From: Streptomyces sp. A2-16
Lineage (GTDB): Bacteria; Actinomycetota; Actinomycetes; Streptomycetales; Streptomycetaceae
DNA: 64,000 bases
Direction of reading: 5' to 3'
NCBI RefSeq assembly: GCF_018128905.1
Contig: NZ_CP063808.1
Span: forward strand, 5,642,001-5,706,000
Made by a program: the position numbers and the translations under genes. Below, one piece after another: positions 15,962-25,649 of the stretch; position 1 is the first letter of the stretch, and every line of letters begins with the position of its first letter. The notes under the pieces are model-generated. The model made no database searches and was not told where the DNA came from. It saw only the letters and a list, made by a program, of their open reading frames with translations.

Positions 15962-17917
15962 TTGCGAGGATCCGCCACCGACCCCAACAGAGCCACCCGG
16001 AGAGTGCTCGGCGCGCTGGCCGGCACCGCCCTGCTGCTGCCCCTGCTCGGCGCGGCCCCGTCACAGGCCGAGGACTCCTCGACCGGCCTCCAGCGGGCCT
16101 TCGCCACCGCGGCCGCCGAGTACCACGTCCCGCAGAGCGTCCTGCTGGGCGTCTCGTATCTGCAGTCCCGCTGGGACAGCCACGCCGGTGCGCCCAGTGT
16201 GACCGGGGGTTACGGCCCGATGCACCTCACCGACGCCCGCACCGCGCTCGCCTCGGCACCGCACCACAGCGAGGGCACGGAGGACGCGCGCGGCGACAGC
16301 GCCCGCGCCGCCCTGCTGCCCCGCACCGAGGTCCCGGTGCCCGCCGACCTTCCCGCCCGCCTCGAGACGCTGCCCGAGGCCGCCGAGCTGACCGGTCTGA
16401 GCGCGCGGGACCTGCGCACCGACCCCGCGGCGAACGTCGCCGGTGGTGCCGCGTTGCTGGCCGCGGCCCAGAAGGAGCTGGGCGAACCGCTGAGCCAGGA
16501 CCCGGCGGACTGGTACGGCGCGGTGGCCCGCTTCTCCGGCGCCGACGACCGCGCGACCGCGGCGGCGTACGCGAACGACGTCTTCGACGTGCTGCGCACC
16601 GGCGAGGAGCGCACCACCGACGCCGGCCAGCGGATCGCCCTGGCGGCGCAGCCGGGACTCGCCCCGGACACCGCCCAGCTCGTCCGGACGGGCCTCAGGA
16701 AGCCCAAGGCGGGCGACACGGAGTGTCCGAGGACGGTGTCCTGCGAGTGGATCCCGGCGCCGTACGAGGAGTTCGGGGACAACGACTACGGCAACCACGA
16801 CCTGGGCGACCGCCCGGCCTCGCAGAGCATCAAATACATCGTCATCCACGACACGGAGGGCGCCTGGGAGGGTGTCCTCAATCTGGTGCAGGACCCGACC
16901 TATGTGTCGTGGAACTACACCCTGCGCTCGACCGACGGTCACATCGCCCAGCATGTGAAGGCGAAGGACGTGGCCTGGCACGCGGGCAACTGGTACATCA
17001 ACGCCAAGTCGATCGGCCTGGAGCACGAGGGCTTCCTGGCGAACCCGGACGCCTGGTACACGGAGGCCATGTACCGGTCCTCGGCGCGGCTGGTGAAGTA
17101 CCTCTCCGCCAAGTACGGCATCCCGCTGGACCGGCAGCACATCCTCGGCCACGACAACGTGCCCGGCCCGACCACCTCGACGGTCGCGGGCATGCACACG
17201 GACCCCGGCCCGTACTGGGACTGGCGGCACTACTTCGCGCTGCTGGGCCACCCGCTCAAGGCCACCGCAGGCAAGAAGGGCGGCCTGGTGACGATCCGGC
17301 CCGACTACGCCACCAACCAGCCGAAGTACACCGGCTGCGTCACCAAGGGCGAGCCCTGCGCACCCCACGGTTCGAGCGAGGTACGGCTCTACTCGGCCCC
17401 GGACGAGAACTCCGCCCTCATCACGGACGTCGGGATGGGCGGCAGGGCACCGACGATCGATGTGAACGACCTGTCGTCGCGGGTCTCCACCGGCCAGCAG
17501 TACGCGGTCGCCGGCCGGGACGGCGACTGGACGGCGATCTGGTACCTGGGGCAGAAGGCGTGGTTCAAGAACCCCGCGAGCGACCCGACCGCGGTGAGCG
17601 CCGCCGGTCTCGTGGTGACCCCGAAGGAGGGCCTCGACAGCGTTCCGGTGTACGGCCGCGCCTACCCCGAGGCCTCCGCCTATCCGGCGGGGGTTCCCGC
17701 CCAGGCGGTGTCGCCGCTGCCGTACAAGGTGCTCAAGGGCCAGACGTACGTGATCGGCGACCGGGTCCCCGGCGAGTACTACTACGCGGTCACCTTCACC
17801 ACGGACTCGCACAAGGTCGTGGTCGGCAAGGACCTGTACTACGAGATCCAGTACGGCCACCGGGTGGCGTTCGTGCGGGCGGCGGACGTCGTGGTGCAGC
17901 CTTCGGTACGGCGTTAG
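15962..17917 (+). CDS. Secreted N-acetylmuramoyl-L-alanine amidase (Amidase_2)
   Basis: 651 residues from a TTG start five bases after AGGAGG (15951-15956). A signal peptide ends near residue 36 (APSQA). Residues 45-230 resemble a lysozyme/transglycosylase-like helical domain. Residues 285-420 are a zinc amidase: the ligand His in YIVIHDTEG, WHAGNW, LEHEG, and the His/Asp pair in ILGHDN and TDPGPYWDW. The C-terminal 220 residues look like SH3-type wall-binding repeats. It cleaves the MurNAc-L-Ala bond of peptidoglycan outside the cell. Its stop overlaps the convergent XRE-NTPase gene. TTGACA at 15844 may be a -35. Confidence 0.9.
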   Translation: MRGSATDPNRATRRVLGALAGTALLLPLLGAAPSQAEDSSTGLQRAFATAAAEYHVPQSVLLGVSYLQSRWDSHAGAPSVTGGYGPMHLTDARTALASAPHHSEGTEDARGDSARAALLPRTEVPVPADLPARLETLPEAAELTGLSARDLRTDPAANVAGGAALLAAAQKELGEPLSQDPADWYGAVARFSGADDRATAAAYANDVFDVLRTGEERTTDAGQRIALAAQPGLAPDTAQLVRTGLRKPKAGDTECPRTVSCEWIPAPYEEFGDNDYGNHDLGDRPASQSIKYIVIHDTEGAWEGVLNLVQDPTYVSWNYTLRSTDGHIAQHVKAKDVAWHAGNWYINAKSIGLEHEGFLANPDAWYTEAMYRSSARLVKYLSAKYGIPLDRQHILGHDNVPGPTTSTVAGMHTDPGPYWDWRHYFALLGHPLKATAGKKGGLVTIRPDYATNQPKYTGCVTKGEPCAPHGSSEVRLYSAPDENSALITDVGMGGRAPTIDVNDLSSRVSTGQQYAVAGRDGDWTAIWYLGQKAWFKNPASDPTAVSAAGLVVTPKEGLDSVPVYGRAYPEASAYPAGVPAQAVSPLPYKVLKGQTYVIGDRVPGEYYYAVTFTTDSHKVVVGKDLYYEIQYGHRVAFVRAADVVVQPSVRR

Positions 17918-20900
17918 CGGGGGCAGCTGCGCCGGTAGGGGACGTCCGGGAGGTGGCGGCTCCACTCCTCGCGGGTGAGGCCGCCGCCGGCCCGGCGGCA
18001 GACGGTCGTGGCGGCGTCGGCCGACGCGATCCTGTAGGTCTGCGGCGGGGCGTGCTGTCCCGCCGCGTACAGGGTGCCGCCGTCCGGACCGAACGACAGG
18101 GCCTGCACGGTGTCCCCCGGCGTCGGCAGCGGTGATCCGACACGGCGGCGGGAGGCGACGTCCCACAGTTGCAGCGTGCCCTCGTCCCCGGCGACGGCGA
18201 GGGTGCGGCCGTCGGGTGAGAAGGCCAGTGCGGACACGTACTGGTAGGTGGTCGTGTCGGGGTCGGCGAGGACGCCGAGCCGGCGCTTGAGCCGGCCGTC
18301 CCACAGCACGACCCGGCCGGAGCCTTCGCCGACGGCCAGGTAGCCGCCGTCGGGGCTGAAGGCCAGGGCGGTGCCGCCGCCGGTGAAGCGGGTGGCGGGC
18401 AGCCGGGTGCCGGACGGCAGGCGGTACGCCTCTCCGCCGGTGGTGACGGCCAGATCTCCGTCCGGATGCGGCACCGTCTTTCCGGAGGTGTCCTCCAGGA
18501 CGGCGGTGGTCCGGCGTTCGCGCAGGTCCCAGACTCGGGTGACGCCGGTGTCGGGACTTGCCGGATCGGGCAGCAGGAGAGAGCGGTCACCGGGGCCGAA
18601 GGCGATGTCCGACAGCGGGACCCGGCCCATGTCGTGCGCGGTCAGGACGGTGGTGACGCGGCGGCCGGGGACGTCGTAGAGCCGTACGCGGCCCGTCGCG
18701 GACCCGCTGCGGTCGTAGGACGCGGTGCCGTAGGCGAGGGTCGTGCCGGTGGAGTCGAAGGCCAGCAGGCCGGTGCAGTCGTCGAGAGCGCTCGGGCACG
18801 GCTCCGTGCCGACGTCGGCGAGGAGCCGTCCGGTGCGGACGTCGTGGAGACGGAACCGCAGGTGCTTGCCGTCCGGGTCCGGGCGGGAGGTGGCCAGCAG
18901 TTCGCCGTCGTGGCCGAACACCGATGCCGCGTTCCGGGCCGCCGTCCAGTCGGCGGTCGCGGCCCGTCCCAGGGTGACCGTGTGCACTCCCGGGCCCCAC
19001 ACGCCCTCCGCGCCGCCGAGGTAGCGCAGGGTCCGGGTGGCGGTGTCCAGGCGGATGTCCTTCACCGTCTCGCCGGCGAGTCGGTGGCGGAACACCGGGA
19101 AGTCGGGGTCGGTCAGCCGCCACACGAGGATCTCCTGGCCGTCCGAGGCGGCCAGGAACGTGCCGTCGGTGCCGAACTGGGCCGTCTTGAGGCCCGCGTA
19201 CTCCACCTCGGCGATCTTCCGGCCGGTGTCGATCCGCCAGGCACGGAACCCGTCGGGGTCGATCACGCCGAGGCTGCGCCCGTCGGGGCTGAACACGATC
19301 TGTTCCTGGAGGCACTGCCGGGCGGAGGTCCTCGGCAGCCAGGGCGCGGTGATCTCGCGCCGTGCGGCGACGTCCCAGAGCCGGAGCCGCCCGTTCGGGA
19401 CGCACAGGGCGAGGTGGCGGTCGTCGGGTCCGACCGTCGCGTCGGGAGTGGCCAGGTATGTCTGCACGGCTGTGCGGCGTTCCTGCCGCAACTGCGCCTG
19501 CACGGCGGTGAGCCGGGCCCAGGCGATGTTGCTCAAGTCGATGTCACGCCCGCTGCCCGGTTCCTCGATGTCCAGCAGTTTCCGCCGGCCGAGGGGGTCC
19601 CAGAGCTGGACGCGACGGCTGGTGCCCTTCCGGTCGTAGACGACGAGGGTGCGGCCGCTCGGGCTCATCTCCGCGCCGCCGTCGGCGTCCGTGAGGGGGG
19701 TGCGGTCCTGGCGTACGGTGGCGAGGTCGCGCACGGTGACGCGGGTGCCGTCGAAGACCGGGAGCCAGGAGGTGTCCGTGCGGGGGAACCCGGCGAGTTC
19801 GAGGCTCCGGCCGAGGCCCGGTCCGCGGCTCAGCCGCCGGTGGGCGGTGACGTCCCAGCGGGTCACGCGGTCGGCGCCCACGCTGATCAGGGTGTGTCCG
19901 TCGGCGCTGAGCCGCCGCATGGTCCGCTTCCCGCCGTCCGGGTCGGTGAAGACGTCCTGTTCGTGCTGTACGGCGGCCGAGAGCAGCACGGACCGGGTCT
20001 CGGGCAGGTCTGCCACCCGCCAGGCGGCGAGGCTCAGCCGCATCGAGGTGACCGGGTCGGACAGCCTCAGGCTCTCCGCCACGCCGGCGAGACGGCGGGC
20101 CTCGGCCTCCACGCGGCGCTGTTCCCCGGCCCGGTTCTGCTGCCAGGCGACGAGCCCCGCGACGAGGCAGAGGACGACCAGCAGGGACAGGGCGCCGATC
20201 CGGCCGTGCCGCCGGCGCCGTTCCCGGTGCCGCGCCTGGGCGGAGGTTCGCAGGAACTCCCGCTCCAGCGGGGTGAGTTCGCCGGAGTCGGTGGTGAAGT
20301 GTTCCTCCGTGCCGGCCAGTCGCGCTCCCCGGTACAGGGCTTCCGGGTCGCGGTCGAGGGCCGTCCAGGCGTGCGCCGCCTCGGTGAGTGCGCGCTGGAC
20401 GCGCAGCCGTTCGCGGTCCTCGTCGATCCAGGTGCGCAGCCGGGGCCAGGCGGTGAGCACGGCCTCGTGGGCGAGGTCCACGGTCTCGTCGTCGACCGTG
20501 ATCAGCCGGGTCCGGGCGAGTTGTTCGAGGACGAAGGGGGTGTCGGGCCAGTCGGCGCCGGTGAGTTCGGCGCGGTCGGCGGGCCGCCGGGTGTCCGGGG
20601 TGCCCTGGCCTGGGGTGACCAGGCGCAGCAGGATGCGGCGGGCGGTGTCGGCCTGCTGCGGGGTGAGCCGCTCGTGGAGTTCCTCGGCGGTGCGGGCGAT
20701 GGCTCCGTGGATGCCGCCGGTCTCCTCGTAGGCCGCTTCGGTCAGCGTCCTGCCCCGGCGTCGGCGCCAGGTCTCCAGCAGGGCGTGGGACAGCAGGGGC
20801 AGTCCGCCCGGCTCGTCCGCGATCTCGTCCAACAACCGTGCGGTCAGCGAGCGTTCGACGACGAGACCGCCGAGGGCCGCCGGCTTGACGATGGTCTCGC

Positions 20901-21678
20901 GCAGTTCGTCCGGGCCCATGGGCGCCACCAGCAGGGTCGCCTCCTGGGCGGCCTCGGCGAGGCGGCGGTCGCGGGTGAGATGGCCGTAGAAGTCGGCGCG
21001 TACGGCGATCACCACGCGGGTGGGTGTGCCCGCGGCCGCGAAGAGCAGGTCCAGGAAGCGGGCGCGCTCGTCGGGGTCCGTGCAGAGGGTGAAGAGTTCC
21101 TCGAACTGGTCGACCACGATCACGGAGGCCCCGGACGCCAGGGTCTCGGCGTGGGTGCCGTAGGGATGCGGTCCCGGGGAGAGGACTCGGGCGGGTCCCG
21201 GCAGCCGCGGGATCAGACCGGCGCGCAGCAGTGAGGACTTGCCGCTGCCGGAGGGGCCGACGAGGACGACGACCGGGCAGGCAGTGACCGTCTCCACGAG
21301 TCGGCCGGCCAGTTGGTCCCGGCCGAAGAAGCGCTCGCGGTCACCGGTGTCGAACCTCGCCAGGCCCAGATACGGGGCCTGGCCCGGGTCGTCGGCGGCG
21401 CGCCGCTCCTCGGTCGTCTCGTGGGCCGCCTGGTGCCAGCGCCGCTCCCACTCCTCGACGTCGCCGTCGCAGGCCGTGACGTAGGCGAGGGTGACCTGGA
21501 GGGAGGGGAGCCGGTCGCCGGCCGCGGCCTGGGCGAGGGTCGCGGTGGAGTAGTGGGCCCGTCCCGCCATGGCCCGGTAGGTGGGGCCGCCGGCCTCCTG
21601 CCGTAACTTCCGCAGCTCGTGGGCGAATCGGGCGACCGGTCCCTCGGTCGGGTCCAGCGGTCGCTCGCGTCGCCCCAT
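17914..21678 (-). CDS. XRE-HTH / STAND NTPase / transmembrane / WD40 giant regulator
   Basis: 1254 residues. Residues 12-85 are an XRE-type helix-turn-helix typical of Streptomyces (RFAHELRKLRQEAGGPTYRAMA). Residues 105-430 are a P-loop NTPase of the nSTAND1 kind (Walker A GPSGSGKSS, Walker B VIVVDQFEELF), followed by winged-helix and helical parts, a single TM segment near 500 (IGALSLLVVLCLVAGLVAW), then about 700 residues of WD40 propeller blades (for example FSPDGRTLAVAGDEGTLQLWD). GGAGAG precedes the ATG. Codon 25 is TTA (21604-21606), so expression should be bldA-limited from the outset. The architecture suits ligand sensing with NTP-driven assembly; role unknown (regulation or defence). 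Confidence 0.88.
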   Translation of the reverse strand: MGRRERPLDPTEGPVARFAHELRKLRQEAGGPTYRAMAGRAHYSTATLAQAAAGDRLPSLQVTLAYVTACDGDVEEWERRWHQAAHETTEERRAADDPGQAPYLGLARFDTGDRERFFGRDQLAGRLVETVTACPVVVLVGPSGSGKSSLLRAGLIPRLPGPARVLSPGPHPYGTHAETLASGASVIVVDQFEELFTLCTDPDERARFLDLLFAAAGTPTRVVIAVRADFYGHLTRDRRLAEAAQEATLLVAPMGPDELRETIVKPAALGGLVVERSLTARLLDEIADEPGGLPLLSHALLETWRRRRGRTLTEAAYEETGGIHGAIARTAEELHERLTPQQADTARRILLRLVTPGQGTPDTRRPADRAELTGADWPDTPFVLEQLARTRLITVDDETVDLAHEAVLTAWPRLRTWIDEDRERLRVQRALTEAAHAWTALDRDPEALYRGARLAGTEEHFTTDSGELTPLEREFLRTSAQARHRERRRRHGRIGALSLLVVLCLVAGLVAWQQNRAGEQRRVEAEARRLAGVAESLRLSDPVTSMRLSLAAWRVADLPETRSVLLSAAVQHEQDVFTDPDGGKRTMRRLSADGHTLISVGADRVTRWDVTAHRRLSRGPGLGRSLELAGFPRTDTSWLPVFDGTRVTVRDLATVRQDRTPLTDADGGAEMSPSGRTLVVYDRKGTSRRVQLWDPLGRRKLLDIEEPGSGRDIDLSNIAWARLTAVQAQLRQERRTAVQTYLATPDATVGPDDRHLALCVPNGRLRLWDVAARREITAPWLPRTSARQCLQEQIVFSPDGRSLGVIDPDGFRAWRIDTGRKIAEVEYAGLKTAQFGTDGTFLAASDGQEILVWRLTDPDFPVFRHRLAGETVKDIRLDTATRTLRYLGGAEGVWGPGVHTVTLGRAATADWTAARNAASVFGHDGELLATSRPDPDGKHLRFRLHDVRTGRLLADVGTEPCPSALDDCTGLLAFDSTGTTLAYGTASYDRSGSATGRVRLYDVPGRRVTTVLTAHDMGRVPLSDIAFGPGDRSLLLPDPASPDTGVTRVWDLRERRTTAVLEDTSGKTVPHPDGDLAVTTGGEAYRLPSGTRLPATRFTGGGTALAFSPDGGYLAVGEGSGRVVLWDGRLKRRLGVLADPDTTTYQYVSALAFSPDGRTLAVAGDEGTLQLWDVASRRRVGSPLPTPGDTVQALSFGPDGGTLYAAGQHAPPQTYRIASADAATTVCRRAGGGLTREEWSRHLPDVPYRRSCPR

Positions 21679-22073
21679 GACTCTCCTTCGACATCACCGT
21701 CCGCGCGGCCGGCCGCGGATCTCGCACGCTACGGACCGACGCGGGCGGGGGGCAAGGCAGTTCCACGCACCTGGTGGGAGGCCCGGGAAATTGTCTGGAG
21801 TGGTGAAAGGGGGCTGCCAAACAACGTGCGGATCGCGAAAGCTGGGATCACGGCACTCGGGGCTCCGCCGCGGCGGGCGGAGTGGGGGAATCCCGGGTGT
21901 GACCGTGGTGGGCCGGATGACCGACCGTGCCCGCGGGCGGCTCCGGAAGGCCAGGAATCGGGGGACTTGGCCTTCCGGGGCCCACGGACGTCCGCCGGTG
22001 AGGAGCACGACGGCACGCGGCGGCACGGGCGGGCCCCGACGGCGTACGGCGGCCCCCGGGCAGGAAGCGGGCG
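21679..22073. other. 395-bp spacer with no gene
   Basis: This is the promoter side of the XRE-NTPase gene and the 3' side of the unknown 165-residue gene. Apart from the hairpin at 21943-21978 I see no gene or strong repeat. Confidence 0.5.
21943..21978 (-). terminator. Hairpin downstream of the 165-residue gene
   Basis: CCGGAAGGCCA and TGGCCTTCCGG form an 11-bp perfect stem with a 14-base loop, about 95 bases beyond the TGA of the minus-strand gene. Confidence 0.6.
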
Positions 22074-22571
22074 TCAGCCCTGCTGGAAGAGCTCCGCCGG
22101 CAGGGGCTTGAGGAGGGCGTACAGGTCGTCCGTGATGGGGCGGTCCCAGGCGGCGATGGTCACCAGGACGTTGTCGCTGCGGTCGAACTGGACGCAGGAG
22201 ATCCGGCTCTCGGAGAGCTTGAGGCGGCGCACGATCAGCAGGTTGTCGCCCTGCATCACCGGCACGTCCTCGGTGTCGGTGACCGTCACCTCCTCGTCGT
22301 TCTCCAGCGCGAGCAGCAGCTGCGCCACCTCGAAGGGGACCTGGCCCTCGGGAACCTCGCGGGCCGGGGAGCCCTCGGGGAGGTTGCCGATGATCATCGC
22401 GGGGCCGCGGCCGCCGAAGAGGTCGTAGCGCAGGAAGACGCCCTGGCAGGTGCCGTCGGGGGCGGGCAGGAGCCCCGCTCCGAGGTTGCCGGGCCAGTCA
22501 CCCGGGTCCATGGCCAGTACGTCGAAGTCTGGACCGGCGGGGGTTGCGCTGCGGCGGCGGAGGAACGACAT
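22074..22571 (-). CDS. Conserved actinobacterial protein of unknown function
   Basis: 165 residues from the ATG giving MSFLRRRS. It is soluble and acidic, has no signal or TM segment, and no family motif is recognised. Patterns include a basic start, a run resembling FLRYDLFGGRGPAMIIGNLPEG in the middle and a repeated strand-like second half. Protein-like codon use and a downstream hairpin support it as a real single gene. No function is proposed. Confidence 0.75.
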   Translation of the reverse strand: MSFLRRRSATPAGPDFDVLAMDPGDWPGNLGAGLLPAPDGTCQGVFLRYDLFGGRGPAMIIGNLPEGSPAREVPEGQVPFEVAQLLLALENDEEVTVTDTEDVPVMQGDNLLIVRRLKLSESRISCVQFDRSDNVLVTIAAWDRPITDDLYALLKPLPAELFQQG

Positions 22572-22646
22572 GCGCCCATGGTAATCGGCCCCGAGGGTCT
22601 CGTGCGGGTGCAGGCCAAGGGCTCCGCATCGACCCGGCCGCGCCGG

Positions 22647-25529
22647 TCAGGCGGAACCACTCACCGCTCCCAGACCGGTACGGTCCGTTCCCAGTTTCCG
22701 GCAGACCGCCGAGAGCAGCCGGACCACGGCCTGCTGGTCGATGTCGAGCTCCTTCGCGATCTCCCCCTCGGTGCGCCCCCGCGCGGCAAGGCCCGCCGCC
22801 GCGCGCTCGCGCGCCGTGAGGGTGTCCGTCTCCGTGCTGTGCAGGCGTCGGGGGCGCAGGCCCGCGGCCGTGAGTTCGTCGCGGGCCGTCTCCACCAGGG
22901 CGTCGGCGCCGCACTGCACGGCCGTGTCCAGGCCGCGGTAGAGGAGTTCCGCGGCTTCCCGGGTACGGCCCGTGCGGCGCAGTTCCGTGCCCAGGGCCAC
23001 CAGCGCGCAGGCGAGTTCGTACGCGGCCGGGGAGCGCTCCAGGTGGGTCACGGACTCCTCCAGGAGCTTCACGCGGGCCGAGCCCGAACAGACCTCGGCG
23101 GCCAGCCGCAGCGCCTGGCCGACCGCGGACGGGGCGCCGAACTGGCGGGCTCGCGCGACCGCTTCGAGGGCGGTGGCGACCGCGCGGTCGGGGGTGTCGT
23201 GGCTCTCGGCGCGGGCCAGGTGGAGCTGCCAGGGGCACCACGCGGGGTTGCGGACGCCGCGCGGCTCCAGGCGGCGTCCGGCGGCGGCCAGTTCGGCGGC
23301 CGCGTCCTTGGTCAGGCCGCGTGCCAGCAGCAGTTCGCCGCGCACGGTCTGGGCGTCCGGGAAGACCACCGCGGCCGGGAAGGGAGCGCAGAACGAGTAG
23401 TCCTCGGCGATCTGCGCGGCCTCGTTGACGCGGCCGCGGGCCAGGAGGACCTCGATCAGGATGCCGACGGCGTACCAGTGGGCCGGGGTGCCCGGCCCGA
23501 CGCGCTCGGCCAGGCGCAGCCCGGCGCGGACGAAGTCCTCTGCCTCGGCCAGGCGGCCCCGGCGGAAGCGGACGTAGGCGAGCAGGGTGTAGGCGAAGGA
23601 GAGGTGGGCGCCGCGCCAGCCCTGGCGTTCGAAGTCGGCGATCCCGGCGGCGAAGAGCTCCTCGGTGCGGCCCGGGCGGTCGGCGTAGGTGAAGGCGAGG
23701 GCGACCAGGACGGGCACCTCGAAGCCGCGGTCGGGCTCGGCCCAGCCGAGGCCGCCGGTGAGCGCGCGCTCGGCGTGGTGCAGGGCGATGTGGGCGGGTT
23801 CGCCGCGCAGGACGGCGTCCCAGGTGCGCAGGCCGATGATGTACCGCTCGGTGAGGTCGCGGCCGGCGAGACGGTCGGCGAGCCTGGCCATGCGGCGGGA
23901 GCGGGAGGGGTGGTCGGGTTCGTCGGCGCGGAAGGCGTCCCACATGAACTGCTCGGAGATCATGCGGAGCTTGACGCGGGCGTCGTCGGTGACCTTGATC
24001 TCGTGGGCGAGGGTCTCGGAGGCCTCGGCGAGGTGGTCGCTGTGGGCGAGGACCTGGGAGAGCCGGTAGACGATGCGGTGGCGCAGGTCGGGTTCGGCGA
24101 TGGGTTCCTCGAGGGCGGCCCGCAGGTGGTTGACGGTAGTGGCCGGCTCGGTGAGCAGGGAGGCGCTGCCCAGTTCGTACAGGACGGCGGCCCGGTCCTC
24201 GAAGGGCGGGGGCTCGCGCAGGGCGCGGGCGAGATAGCTGCGGGCGGCGTCGGGGGCGCCGGAGCGCAGGGTCTCGGCCGCGGCGGCGCGCAGTTGCTGG
24301 ACGACCCAGGGGTCGCCGTCGGGGTGGGTCTCCAGGAGGTGGCGGGCAGCAGCGGCGGGACCCCGTCCGTCGTCCACGACGCACCAGGCGGCCTGGCCGT
24401 GCAGGGCGACGCGGAAGCCGGACGGGATGGCCCGGTAGACGGCGGTGGCGATGAGCGGGTGGACGAACTCGAGGGATTCGACGCCGGTGAGGATGCGTGC
24501 GCCGCGCAGGGCGTCGGCCGCGTCGGCGGCCTCCTCGTGCCCGAGTCCGGCGACGGCGGCGGCGAGCTGGGGGTGGATCTCGGTGCCGAGGACCGCGCAG
24601 GCCCAGGCGAAGCGGACCGTCGAGGTGCCGAGACGTTCGAGGCGGGCGACCAGGCCGCTGCCCTTGACCGCGGCGGCGAGGTCCCGCAGGAGGTGCGCCG
24701 CGTCCTCGGTCGGGGTGACCCCGCGGTCGTGCACCTTGGCGGTGAGTTCGACCGTCTCGAAGGGGTTGCCCGCGGTGACGGCCCAGCATTCCCGGCAGAA
24801 CGCGTCGTCGGCGTGTGCGCCGAGGGTCTCCCGCACGAGGCGGGCCACGGCGACGGCGCTGAGCGGTTCCAGGTCGAGCGGACGTCCGCCGGCCCGGCCC
24901 GGCAGGGCCCTGAACGCCTCGGCGTGGTCGGGGAGTTCGTCGGGCCGGTAGGCGACCACGACCAGCAGCGGGAGTTCCTCGGCGCGGGGTGCGAAGGCGG
25001 CCAGCCAGCCCAGGGACTCGGGGTCGGCCCAGTGGGCGTCGTCGAGCACCAGCACCATCGGTGCGCGCAGCACGACCAGGTGGGTGAGCACCCAGTCGAG
25101 TCCGTCGCGCAGGCCCTGCGGGTCGGGGGGCGCGCCGTCGGTCGGGGCGCACAGGCCGAGTGCGGGGCCGACGATGTCGTACCAACTGCCCAGCTGGGCA
25201 CGGAGGTCGGCCTCGCCCGCGCCGGCGAACTGGGGCTGGAGAAGCTGTCGGGCGACGTGGAAGGCGACCCGCTGTTCCTGGTCGCCGCCGCGGGCGGCCA
25301 GGACGGTGCAGCCCCGGGCGGCGGCGCGGCGGCGGACCTCGGTGAGCAGGGTCGTCTTGCCGATGCCGGGCCGGCCCGCGACGGCGAGCAGCGCGCCGCG
25401 GGGGCGTCCGTCCGGTTCGGCACCGTCCGTGCGCAGCCCGGTGAGCTCTCCCAACGCCTCGTCGACGGCGGCGAGTTCGCTCTCCCGCTCCAGGAGAGTT
25501 TTTCTGCTGCGACCACTGCGCTGCACCAT
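22647..25529 (-). CDS. Large ATP-binding LuxR-type (LAL) transcriptional regulator
   Basis: 960 residues from the ATG giving MVQRSGRSRKTLLERESELAAVDEAL; upstream codons to 25595 are probably untranslated. N-terminal AAA-type NTPase (about 10-300: Walker A GRPGIGKTTLL, Walker B MVLVLDDAHWAD), a long TPR-like helical middle, and a C-terminal LuxR-type HTH (about 890-945: LTARERAAAGLAARGRTEGEIAKELDIDQ...). LALs act as pathway-specific activators in Streptomyces. The HTH departs from consensus in its recognition helix (VVRLLSAVCRKLG), so target choice may be unusual. No biosynthetic cluster is adjacent. Confidence 0.85.
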   Translation of the reverse strand: MVQRSGRSRKTLLERESELAAVDEALGELTGLRTDGAEPDGRPRGALLAVAGRPGIGKTTLLTEVRRRAAARGCTVLAARGGDQEQRVAFHVARQLLQPQFAGAGEADLRAQLGSWYDIVGPALGLCAPTDGAPPDPQGLRDGLDWVLTHLVVLRAPMVLVLDDAHWADPESLGWLAAFAPRAEELPLLVVVAYRPDELPDHAEAFRALPGRAGGRPLDLEPLSAVAVARLVRETLGAHADDAFCRECWAVTAGNPFETVELTAKVHDRGVTPTEDAAHLLRDLAAAVKGSGLVARLERLGTSTVRFAWACAVLGTEIHPQLAAAVAGLGHEEAADAADALRGARILTGVESLEFVHPLIATAVYRAIPSGFRVALHGQAAWCVVDDGRGPAAAARHLLETHPDGDPWVVQQLRAAAAETLRSGAPDAARSYLARALREPPPFEDRAAVLYELGSASLLTEPATTVNHLRAALEEPIAEPDLRHRIVYRLSQVLAHSDHLAEASETLAHEIKVTDDARVKLRMISEQFMWDAFRADEPDHPSRSRRMARLADRLAGRDLTERYIIGLRTWDAVLRGEPAHIALHHAERALTGGLGWAEPDRGFEVPVLVALAFTYADRPGRTEELFAAGIADFERQGWRGAHLSFAYTLLAYVRFRRGRLAEAEDFVRAGLRLAERVGPGTPAHWYAVGILIEVLLARGRVNEAAQIAEDYSFCAPFPAAVVFPDAQTVRGELLLARGLTKDAAAELAAAGRRLEPRGVRNPAWCPWQLHLARAESHDTPDRAVATALEAVARARQFGAPSAVGQALRLAAEVCSGSARVKLLEESVTHLERSPAAYELACALVALGTELRRTGRTREAAELLYRGLDTAVQCGADALVETARDELTAAGLRPRRLHSTETDTLTARERAAAGLAARGRTEGEIAKELDIDQQAVVRLLSAVCRKLGTDRTGLGAVSGSA

Positions 25530-25649
25530 GGCGCACCCCCCGTCACGGTGGCACACCCGCGCGGGGAGCGAGCGCACACCGTGACCTACAGGCACCTCAG
25601 CGTACGCCTCCGGGGTGCCGGGCGGGCCCGTCTCGGCTCACTCGGGCCC

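Noticed and set aside
18466..21234. Very long open frame on the plus strand opposite the XRE-NTPase gene
   Set aside because: Pure antisense shadow of a GC-rich gene. The product is Gly/Arg/Val-rich with no domain, while the minus strand has clear motifs.
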